Of a DNA stretch of 64,000 bases, positions 49,794-60,144 are shown in pieces. A program made the position numbers and the translations under genes. The notes under the pieces are model-generated. The model worked only from the letters and a program-made list of their open reading frames with translations. It was not told the origin of the DNA and made no database searches. The DNA is from Argopecten irradians. Taxonomy: Eukaryota > Mollusca > Bivalvia > Pectinida > Pectinidae. The stretch spans positions 19,930,864 through 19,994,863 of the forward strand of contig NC_091140.1 of the NCBI RefSeq assembly GCF_041381155.1. The letters run 5' to 3'. Positions within the stretch are counted from its first letter, which is position 1; every line of letters begins with the position of its first letter.

Positions 49794-52700
49794 ATGTCGT
49801 CCAATTACGAGGCCGTCGTGGCTATCGACTTCGGTACAACTTATTCAGGGTATGCCTTCTCCAGGACAGACGAATACAAGAAGGTAACATATCATCATAT
49901 AGCGGCAACAAATATACGACAATGACAAAGATAATTGAAAACCATCATAATTGAATAGGATGTAAAAATATATAGTTGCTGTTACTTTCTAGAATAACAA
50001 TTTGATATTTAACAGCATCTATTGTAATTTCTCTTAATCTAGTTTTTAAGAGTTATCTTATGCGTCGTTGTTTATCAAGATACAGTTAGTAATTTATGTT
50101 TGTCTTATTTATTGATGGCCCAAAGACGCTTGGCGGCATAATACATATCAAGAAACTGATTTTGAAATACTAAATTACAATTCCAGTATAATTTCGTTTG
50201 TAGGACCCAATGAAGATATCGGCCAACACATCATGGCCAGCCGGCACACAGCAGGACTGATGTCAATGAAGTGTCCTACCTGTATTCTGTTTGACAAGGA
50301 CAAAAATTTTGTCAATTTTGGCTACGAGGCTGAGGACAAGTACTCAAACCTTTCCCTGGACAATCTTCATCATGAATACTACTTCTTCAAGCAGTTTAAA
50401 ATGTCGCTGCACAAGAATACGGTACGTAATTCAGAACTATTACCTGTTTTTCCGGTGTGTGATAATTTGTTTAAAACATATGGAGAAACATGTTACATGT
50501 CAAACCTTTTTAGTACATCGCTTGCTTACAGACGCTCTATTTCCATTTTATGGAATTGGTATTACTGTGCAGAATTATTTTCAGTTAAATCAATTATGGC
50601 ATTATACAGGGTGTCCCAAAAAAACATGTACCGAGTTTGACGCTTTATAAAAATGTTGTGATAGACGGAGGAACTCGATCTATTTGCCATTAAAAAGGAA
50701 GTGATCTGCTCTGTACAACGATATATACAAGAGAAAGTCATATTTCGCTAATTTTGCGATTTTATTCAGAAAATCAACAACGTTCAGTTAAAGAATGGGT
50801 GCAAGGTATGCGAACTTCTTTTCGATGACATGATGAATTCTGCCCCTGAAATTCCTCACCACCTGACAATTTTATAAATTTGCTTCCTGCAGATGGAATG
50901 CATACCAGGATGACATTTTCAAAACATTTCATTTACTAAAGTAGGGAATTTCCGACCTCATTGTAGAGTTCAATAACAGCCTGAATCTTCATGGTGCTGG
51001 ACAGTTACCAAAATGTGACATCATCGATGATGTCATCGTTTCTATTATGACGTCATCACACATGATGATGATGTAATCTGTACATTTTTATCCAATTAAG
51101 TTAGATTTGGATACTCCTGCTTTCCAAATCATTTTGAATTTTGAAAAAAAAAATAGAATCGCAAACGTTATAACATGTCACCCTGTATTCTGGCATCTGG
51201 TACATTTAAATTTATAACATTTGTCAACATGTGTTGATTCATTTGATTACTTAACTGAGTATTCTTTGAACAGCTTGCATCAAAATACGAACCATATTGC
51301 CTACATTTCGATGTGATTAGATTAACAGATGCTAGACGATTAAAGATTTTTATTTTAAATAACGACAATAATTTGATCGACAGGATCTGAACAGAGATAC
51401 AGTTATAGAAGATGAGAGTGGTAAATCTATGAAAGCCAAAATGGTGTTTGCCGCCGGCATAGAGTACCTGAAAAAACATGCCGAGGGTTTGTTGAATACC
51501 AGAGGTATGGACTTCAACGAGTGGGAGATCAGATGGGTACTTACGGTACCTGCCATTTGGTCGGATGCGGCCAAACAATTTATGCGAGAATCTGCTCAAA
51601 GGGTATGGATATTATACGTTTCATATCATATTTTTTTCTAAAACTTGTTTAGCAATAAATGTTTAGCAATAAATCTTAAAACGTCTGTTTGGAGTTTGCC
51701 TTTAATGGAAGTCCGACATTGGTTTGTAGAGTAAAATATTCATTAACAAAAATAATTTACATAAAGATAACGCGCGTTTTAATACTATGAGACATTTTGA
51801 TATGATTTTTATATTCACGTAATATCTGTATGAAGAGGCATGAGGTCAATGCACACACTGCCACAACTACGTTTAAACAAAACGTCTTTTAGCTTTATTA
51901 AAATAAAACAGTATTGCATTTTTAGGTCACCTGAGACGAAGTCTCAAGTGACCTATTCTAATCGCCTTTTGTCCGTCGCCGTGCGTCGTCCGTCGTCCGT
52001 CGTATGTCCGTAAACAATTTACATTTTCGACTTCTTCTCCAAAACTGCTGAAGCAATATCAATGAAATTTTGCACAAACCTTCTAAGGCATAAGGCCAAT
52101 CAAAATTGTGAATTATGTGGTCTCCAACCCCCAGGGGGCTGTGGGAGGGGCCAAAAGGGATAAAATTGAGTAAAATTTCAAAAATCTTCTTCTCTACTCA
52201 CAGATGTGGTAGAATAAAAAATACTCTTCATAGATAGAAAGGTCTTAAGGTCCTTTACAAAAATTGAATTATATGACCCTGGGGTCTCTAATTTCCCCCT
52301 GGGGAGGGGGTTAAGTTTACTATAGTTTATATTGGGAAAACACATTTTTGCGCATTATTTGGTCATTTGTAATAGGAAATGAGTCAATTGTTGTCAGAAT
52401 TATCAGTTTGAGATGGCCATTTAATCCTATTAACAAATTTTCTATGACTGACCCCCAGGGGCCTTCGGGCGGGGTCAAAAGGGGTCAAATAGGCTGAAAC
52501 TTCAAAAATCTTCTTCTGAAATTCTGGAAATGATAGAATCAAATACTTTTCATAAATAGAAAGGTCTTAAGGTCCTTTACAAAAATTGTGAATTATATGA
52601 CCCTGGGGTCTCACGTTTCCCCCCAGGGAGGGGGTCAAGTTTACTATAGTTTATATAGGGAAAACACATTTATGAGCATGTTTTGCTCAATTTTCATTGG

Positions 52701-55700
52701 AAACGAGTCAAACTTAGTTAGAATTATTAGCCTAAGATAGCATTTTAATATCATATCCACATTGGTCCTGGCCGACCCCCTGGGGGCAGAGGGGCGGGGC
52801 TAAAAAAGGGTCAAATAGGCTAAAACTTCAAAAATCTTCTTCTGAAATTCTGGAAATGGTAGAATCAAATACTTTTCATAAATAGAAAGGTCTTAAGGTC
52901 CTTTACAAAAATTGTGAATTGTATGACCCTGGCGTCTCACGTTCACGTTTCCCCCTTGGGAGGGGGTCAAGTTAACTATAGTTTATATAGGGAAAACACA
53001 TTTATGAGCATTTTTTGCTCAATTTTCATTGGAAACGAGTCAAATTTGGTTAGAATTATAGGCCTGAGATAGCATTTTAATATCATATCCATATTGGTCC
53101 AGGTCGACCCCCTGGGGGCAGAGGTGCGGGGCCAAAAAAGGTCAAATAGGCTAAAACTTCAAAAATATTCTTTTAAAATTCTGGAAATGGTGTAATCAAA
53201 TACACTTTATAGATGAAAAGGTCTTAAAGTTTGTTTATAGAAATTGTAAATTATATGACCCTGGGGTCTCCTGTTTCCCCTTGGGGAGGGGGTCAAGTTT
53301 ACTATAGTTTATATAGGAAAAACACATTAATGAGCTTTTTTTGCTCAATTTTCGTAGGAAATGAGTCAAACTTGGTTAGAATTATTAGCCTGAGATAGCA
53401 TTTTATTATCATATCCACATTGGTCCTGGCCGACCCCCTGGGGGCAGAGGGGCAGGGCTAAAAAAGGGTCAAATAGGCTAAAACTTCAAAAATCTTCTTA
53501 ACTTCTGGATATAGTAGAATCAAATAATTATAGATGGAAAGGTCTTAAGGTGTTTTATAAAAATTGTGAATTATATGACCTTGGGGTCTCACGTTACCCC
53601 CTGGGGAGGGGTCAAGTTTACTTTAGTTTATAAAGGAAAAACATATTTGTGAACATTATTTGCCCAATTTTCGTAGGAAATTAGTCAAACTTGATTAGAA
53701 TTATTAGCCTAAGATATAGCATTTTAACATCCATATCCGTCCTCGATGACCCCCTGGGGGACCAGAGGGGCAGGATCAAACAGGGTCAAAATGATTAAAA
53801 TTTCAAAAAAATACCTCTTAGTTCACAGATTTGATGGAAACAAATACTCTTCATAGTCTAAAGAGTCAAATTTATAAATCACTGACCAAGTTCAAGGCCC
53901 AGCATATAGTGTATATATGTCTTTAATTTGTTTCATTATTTGTTTCATTATATATTCTAACTCAGGTGACCGTTAAGGCCCATGGGCCTCTTGTTATTTT
54001 ATCAAATCCAGGCGGAAATTATGAACGACCAGTTGCTGATCGCACTAGAACCAGAGGCCGCATCAATTTGCTGCCGTTACCTACCAGACAGCAAGGGCTC
54101 TGATATTTTCATGCCTGGCTCCAAATACATGGTCCTCGACCTTGGCGGTAAGTAGCCGTTGTAATTATATTTACAATACCGAGTGAAATATATTCAGTTT
54201 TCACAAAGAGAATCACTACAGGTTAATTCGACCTTTTTCTTACAAACAAAATATGTCTTTGAATTAGTTACGTATATACACCAGACGTCACTATTACCTA
54301 GTTAGTAAGGCGTCTGAACTTGCGCTCAAACTTATAAGTCACCAGTTTGGAACCAGTGTCGGGAGAATTCCTGGTATTGAACGATTTCTCTGAAGCATCT
54401 TACTTCTAGCTACCTCTTACATCTGATTCATGGAAATGCTTTCAAATCGTAAATGTAGTCAAACCTGACTCAGCGACCACCTCTGTTTAAAGACCACCTG
54501 TTTGATAAGACCACTTTTGGCATTCCAGATGTTTATAAACTTCAACACGATTTGAAGGTGTATGAAGCTCACTTGCTATTAAACTACTTTTGTCCCTTCG
54601 GCGGTCGTTTTAAACAGGTCTGACTGTATTTTAAATTTCAATATTGATACAAACTTTTTGACCTGAAACTGAATTCAGTTATGGAAAATTGTATGTCTAT
54701 CTCATAGATATGTAATTGAATAATATTGCATTATATAACGTTGATAAGAAACCGTTAGAAATGTTCTAGTAAAATTAAATAAGATTTTAGCGTTTCCATA
54801 GATGGAGCAATAAGGTTTTTATTCCTTATCAAAATGTGCTAAAATATGGCAACCTGTTATCATTAGGTGGTACAGCAGATATCAATGTACATCAGGTGGC
54901 GGACGATGGGAGTTTGCAAGAGCTGCACAAAGCATCTGGTGGAGCCTGGGGAGGAACAAAGGTCGATGCCTCATTCATCCGTCTTCTCAGTGCTATTATT
55001 GGAGATTACGTAATGGATGTTTTTCGTAGAAAGCATCCCGCTGACTACATAGATCTGCTTCGTGAGTTTGAAGTAAAAAAGAGAAACGTCAAGGAGAAGA
55101 TGGACACTAGCGTCAATTTCAAGCTTCCAATCGCTCTAACACAATTATTTGAAGAGACGAAGAAGAAAACATTTCGCAAAGCTCTTGAAGAATCGACTTA
55201 TAGCACCGACGTCACGATCGCAGCAGACAAGATCAGGATCAAGCCAAATCTCATACAGGGGATGTTTCGAGACCCTTTAGTTCATCTCGAGGACCATATT
55301 CGTTGCATACTTGCCAAGCCACAAGTCAGGGGGACGTCTACCTTCCTTCTTGTCGGGGGTTTCTCGGAATCGCCGATCGTACAAGAAACAATTAAAAGAA
55401 AATTTCCACGGGTGAAGGTCATCATACCAGCTGATTGTGGACTTGCCGTCCTGAAAGGCGCAGTGATTTTCGGTCATGAGCCTAAGACAATCAGTGCTCG
55501 TGTTGCTAAATTAACATACGGTATTGCAATAAGCAAACCCTTCATAGACGGTCACCACCCACCCTCAAAAAAGAAAGTCACACAAAACGGTGCCATCTGT
55601 ACAGATGTTTTCCACAAGTATTTCGAGTGTGGGGAATCCATTGATGTTGAAGACGCGCAAACTTTGTCTTTTTGCGCAGCAAAAGGGTGTTCGACCAATC

Positions 55701-55924
55701 GCGTTCGCGTTTACAGTTCCACTGCGGCTGACCCGATGTTTGTGACAGACGACGGCTGTAGTTTGTTGGGGGAGGTTATTCTCACCCGGGAGGCAAACGA
55801 CTTGAATTCATCTCAAAAAATTGATGTCAGTCTTACTTTTGGAGGAACCGAATGTTCGGTTGTGGTTAATAATAATGAGTCAGGTGAAACATTCCGGTCC
55901 AAATTTGATTTCCTCAACAGCTAG
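49794..55924 (+). CDS. HSPA12-like: HSPA12-like Hsp70 family gene, five exons (frame broken in exon 2 as written)
   Basis: Exons 49794-49883, 50204-50421, 51384-51602, 54012-54147 and 54867-55924 give about 572 residues, somewhat shorter than vertebrate HSPA12A/B. It is an atypical Hsp70: an ATPase domain without a canonical substrate-binding domain. Seen in order: IDFGTTYSGYAFS (phosphate 1), GYEAEDKYSNL, WVLTVPAIWSDAAK, IALEPEAAS, LDLGGGTADI across the exon 4/5 border (phosphate 2), GGAWGGTKVD, and FLLVGGFSESPIVQ (adenosine site). No EEVD tail, and no signal peptide, so cytosolic. Family members are linked to stress and immune responses in bivalves. Exon 2 has two extra bases (GGCACACAGCAGG against GGCACAGCAGG in the orphan exon at 24234), making it 218 in place of 216 bases and stopping translation a few codons later. 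This could be a CA slip in the genome, an allele, or an assembly error. All other splice phases fit. Confidence 0.9.
50607..51185. mobile_element. TA-flanked DNA element in HSPA12 intron 2
   Basis: CAGGGTG at the left and CACCCTG at the right are inverted, and TA lies on each side (50605-50606 and 51186-51187), as for Tc1/mariner-type insertions. About 580 bases, no transposase. It contains a short palindromic ATCATCGATGATGTCATCGT region. Copy 0 does not extend far enough left to show whether it was present there. Confidence 0.55.
51924..53996. mobile_element. 2-kb element with 325-bp internal tandem repeats, in HSPA12 intron 3
   Basis: It starts AGGTCACCTGAGAC, with an immediate hairpin to GTCTCAAGTGACC, and ends CTCAGGTGACC then GGCCCATGGGCCTCTTGTT. 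The GGTCACCTGAG and CTCAGGTGACC ends are inverted. Similar ends are widespread in molluscan genomes. No protein is encoded. ATTTTTA before and ATTTTAT after may be an imperfect target duplication. The copy-0 block ends exactly before this element (6500 / 51904). Confidence 0.7.
52130..53870. repeat. Tandem array of about 325-bp units
   Basis: The phrase GACCCTGGGGTCTC recurs at about 52276, 52599, 52925, 53258 and 53578 (spacing 323, 326, 333, 320). Each unit also has a CCCCCTGGGGGCAGAGG-like palindrome and TAAAACTTCAAAAATCTTCT. About five and a half units. Confidence 0.88.
54455..54628. mobile_element. Short MITE in HSPA12 intron 4
   Basis: TAGTCAAACCTGACTCAGCG at the left is the imperfect inverse of the right end (GGCGGTCGTTTTAAACAGGT then CTGACTG). 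About 27-base arms, no coding capacity. Just upstream, 54295-54365 has a weak tRNA-like pattern that I do not call. Confidence 0.55.
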
Positions 55925-57220
55925 AACGAAACATTGGATTTACAACTGTCCAGTAAAACTATTGTATAAGCATCCAACAAGAATTAATCTGTAGATATAA
56001 GTTGAAGAGACATGTTTCTTTTATCATATTACTGTCATATTTTACTGTATATAATGTGGTAAATTGTATTTCATGGTAAGATAAATGTTTATTTATTTAA
56101 TTGTAACGTTACAAGAAATTTACAATGTCATTTTCATGATTTGACAACGCCTGTTTGTCCCGTAGGTAGGCGAAATGTCCCCATATTCATTATCTTACAT
56201 ACGTATTCAAACGTTGTTCTTTTTAAATGTGTTTTGTTATAGATACTTAATGCAATGATAATGAAATACCGTTTAGGTTAGGTTTGATACTAGAAACTTA
56301 ATAATTTTGCTTGTATTTTCTAGTTCATTCGATATTTATGTTTATGAGGAGTGTTTTTTATCAATGAAAGTGCATAGTATAATTTTCAACTGTTTTGTAC
56401 AACTACCTGTTTAAAATGGAAAAGTCTTTACAAAAATCAAATTATTGTGTTATGTCTTGTCGCAATCCGATGATGATTTGAAATTGTGCTACATAAATGA
56501 CTCGGATTTTACCTATATTTCTATTATATAGCTGATTTCTTTTTTAATTGACGGGTATATATTAATTTGATTTAAATTGTTAATATCTTGTAGAAAGTTT
56601 ATTATCTGATACGTGTAGCATTTGGTGAAATGCTGCATCGACATAGCGCTAAGATAAGTTGTGCTGCAACAGGAAACTGAGAATCAATATTTTGCCATTT
56701 AAAAAAAAACGATTACGCAGAAAACTTTTGAAACCTTTTTAAAATCATTTTCGGCAGGTTGAAAAGTATGATAATGATGGAAAAATATCTATCATCCATC
56801 GCCGATTTAACTTTCGAAGACACGAATTTGATACATGTTTGTACTTTTGGTGTCTATTGCGATAAATTGCGACATTGATATACAGATATTTCAACGGAAC
56901 AGCTCCTTGGGTTATTCGAAGTACACGACTTGATATACAATATAATAATTGCATTGATGTTAAGAAAGTAAATAGTACCGTTACTGAGGTGTTCTATCAT
57001 AGCAACTTCCATTGGTTGTGTCAAAGAAAAGTAAGTATATACTGATGCATTACAACTCGCAATGACATTGATATGTGTATTTATATTCATTATTGTGTTG
57101 TTTTGTTTCCTTCCATTTTAATGCCATTGGAGCAAGAGTTAGTTTTTTGGGATATACACTGACCATACGATTACTGTAACTTTATGTTGGCATATGCTCT
57201 ATTTCGCTTCTTCTTTATTT

Positions 57221-57505
57221 GTGGGACTAGTATCTCCATGATGACCTAGTCAAATAGTTTGTGCGGGACTAGTATCTCCCAGTGGTGACATGGTCACATA
57301 GTTTGTGCGAGATTAGTATTTCCAGTGATGACATTGTCCAATAGTTTCGGCGGGACTTGTATCTCCAGTGGTGACATTGTCACATAGTTTGTGCGGGACT
57401 AGTATTTCCATTGGTGACATGGTCACATAGTTTGTGCGGGACTAGTATTTCCATTGGTGACATGGTCACATTGTTTGTGCGGGACTAATATCTCCAGTGG
57501 TTAAG
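57221..57505. repeat. 43-bp minisatellite, about six and a half units
   Basis: Unit AGTTTGTGCGGGACTAGTAT followed by TTCCATTGGTGACATGGTCACAT. Units in the right half are nearly identical, those on the left more diverged. Confidence 0.85.
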
Positions 57506-58234
57506 GAACGTAACTAATTGTAATATTCCCGCTGAAATGACGTTAGCGCGGAATATCATCTTTTGACGTCATTCCAATACCAATAGAAACATTATTCCTG
57601 CACAGAAGTTATGGATAATCACGTATTACATGAAATATTCCCATTGCATATAAGATAGTGTTTATGTATAGTGTGGTTTTGTTTATAATTATGTATTAAT
57701 GGTTTGTTATTATGTTGTTGTCACGTGAAACCGAATCCGCATGTTAGTGAATTTACCGAGACGATATGTTAACTTTTACACTGGTCATGATATAAACACA
57801 TACTCATACAATAGCGGTAATCGAAGAGATCTGATAATCATGTTATTTTTTTCATTTTAGTATTACTAGTTATTTTATTTCTCCCTTTTTTGTTGTATAC
57901 ATCAAACTTTTGAATAATATATCAAAATGTACTATATATAATAAACGTGCGTTTTTCCGTGATTCTAATATTTGTAGAAATTGAAATACGCATTGAATTG
58001 GAAGCATGTTAAGTGGATAGACCATGACAGGCTTATTAAGTAATTACGTCATCCCACCAGAGAAAGTTGCAACGGCAAGACCGTGTATGTAATGCCATTA
58101 TCATGTTTGTTTGACTAATGTATGTTGTGATTTATATCAATGACTTTTGTATTTTCAATAAACTAATAAAAAGGAAACCTGATCTATTCGTGGGAGTTAA
58201 TGTTAAACTTAAAATAAATAATTGTTTTTCAACG

Positions 58235-58433
58235 TAAATCACCCTGTCAAAGTTAAATTGCTGAGTGAATTTACGAACTGAATTTTGGTCCTATGCTTGT
58301 TGCAAATTTTGCTGAATATCTTTTTAACTAATATACTAAATGGGAAGATATTCAGTACAATTTGCAGTAAGAATGGGACCAGCATGCGGGTCGCAAACTC
58401 ACTCTCACAATTGTTACTTTGATAGGGTAATTT
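58235..58433. mobile_element. Foldback MITE with about 90-base arms
   Basis: AAATCACCCTGTCAAAGTTA at the left is mirrored by TTACTTTGATAGGGTAATTT at the right, and the arms meet near GCTGAATATCTT / AAGATATTCAGT with almost no loop. Arms differ at several bases, so it is not new. Confidence 0.75.
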
Positions 58434-59227
58434 AAAATAATGGACAATGTGTTGTTAAGTGTTGTGCAGTAGTTCCTCGTAGCATTTAATCACCAATACG
58501 ATGATCATTCATATCATTTAAGAACACTACCGTCTTGAAACTAAAAATGGCGTGTTGGAGGAAAGTATGTCGTTCGTACTAAGTATGCAGATAAGGCGTT
58601 TTCATCAAAGAAGTCCTCCGAAGTTCTGGTAGATGATGAGTACAGCCGGCCCTTCAACAACTCCAGAAGGAGGAAACGCACCATTTAATGAAACAGTTAG
58701 TATCACTTTACTAATTCGAATGGTCGATGTCAATTTTCTTGGTAATCATCATTATTAATTATATCTTAATTCAAATCATGACAATAGACCAGAAAGAAGA
58801 AGCCGGTATTCAATACCGACCGGTAAATTAATTAACATCATCAGATGCATTTAACTTTCGGTTTTAAAACAAGTCCATCTCTTTGTTCTTCAATCATAAA
58901 TGTTGTTAAATGGTATAAAAATATATCAAATGACGAAGGATAAATGTTTGCATCACAAAATAAAATTAAAATTACATGTATGTGAAGCTATTGCATTTCA
59001 AAGTTTTAAAAACGTAAGTTAAAAAACAATCTTTTAGCTACCATTTTCAATGCATATCTTTCATTTTAAATATTTACAGAGAACTGGTGTTGAATTTCTT
59101 TTTTGCATCCTAGAATAGTTTAGAACTAATTCTTATCAAATGAAAAAATCAGTAAATAATAAAATACTGATACCCTATCAAAGTAAAACATTGTAGGGAT
59201 ATCACTATATATAGCCAATATTTCCTA

Positions 59228-59735
59228 ACCTGAAATTGACCTGAAATTGACCAGAATTTCTGGTTAAAATTTTGACCTGAAATTGACCTGAAAGGAGCAG
59301 AACAGTCAATTTCAGGTTAAAAAACTAACCTGAATTTCACCTGAAATTGACTTGAATTTCACATTAAAATTTGCTGAGGTCAAATTCTGGTCAATTTCTG
59401 GTCAAATTCATGTGAAATTCTGGTCAATTTCAGGTTAGTTATTTAACCTGAAATTGACCTCAAATTATATTCTGGTCAATTTCATGTGAAATTATGGTCA
59501 ATTTCAGGTTAGACTTTTAACCTGAAATTGACCTCAATTTTCTCAGGTCATTTTCAGGTGAAATTCTGGTTAAATTCATATGAAATTCTGGTCAATTTCA
59601 GGTTTGATTTTTAACCTGAAATTGACTTTTCTGCTCCTTTCAGGTCAATTTGACCAGAAAAAATCTTGACCTGAAATTGACCTGAAATTCAGGTCAATTT
59701 CTGGTCAAGATTTTTTCTGGTCATTTTCAGGTCAA
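59228..59735. repeat. Dense field of ACCTGAAATTG repeats in both orientations
   Basis: About 500 bases made almost wholly of ACCTGAAATTG, CAATTTCAGGT and close variants (GGTCAATTTCTGGTC, CATGTGAAATTCTGG) in alternating direct and inverted order. Several nested hairpins are possible. Confidence 0.85.
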
Positions 59736-60019
59736 TTTTACTGTCTATGTCATTTCCAGGTAAATGGTTCACTTGCATCAGGGTATTGTTAGAATTTGTA
59801 GCCATTTCTGAGCATATCAGGTGTTGCAATCACGCTGCTGAGGAATGTTTGGTGAGTTTGGTCATTTGTATCTTATGTTGTAGGAAACAGATTTTTACAG
59901 GTGAAGAATATTAATCAAAATGTGACCATTGAATTGTTTTTTCCTTGACATTTTCAACTTTACTGACCATAAGGAATGAGTGTGACCACCCAAAAGTAGC
60001 AGAGGCGGCTTAACTACTT

Positions 60020-60144
60020 CTAAACCATGAACTTCGTGGATATAAAGGACCGCATCCAGTTCATAGCAAGGAGCTTATGGCCCTAAACATTCCAAATGAT
60101 CAGATCACGAGGCTACTAGGTTGCAGCATCCGCACATGTTTATA
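60020..60144 (+). pseudogene. Possible transposase helix-turn-helix relic
   Basis: One frame reads GPHPVHSKELMALNIPNDQI then TRLLGCSIRT before a stop. The spacing L-x-x-L-x-I-P...I-x-x-L-L-G-x-S-x-x-T looks like a helix-turn-helix of the type found at the start of some transposases. Too short for a family call. Confidence 0.22.

Larger units (their letters stand above)
39796..55924. repeat. Cassette copy 3 of the tandem array
   Basis: Starts inside HSPA12 intron 2 (39796-39930 matches 24535-24665), then the TPC 5' region, then 41698-43935 (as 6501-8740), a non-homologous block 43936-45300, GT exon 1 and its upstream region to about 47790, then the HSPA12 upstream region and gene. It is more diverged from copies 1 and 2 than they are from each other. 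Confidence 0.78.

Noticed and set aside
49763-49954. 63-residue plus-strand frame
   Set aside because: Out-of-frame reading of HSPA12 exon 1 and the start of intron 1.
54295-54370. tRNA gene or SINE head in HSPA12 intron 4
   Set aside because: A- and B-box resemblance is weak and no stems close.
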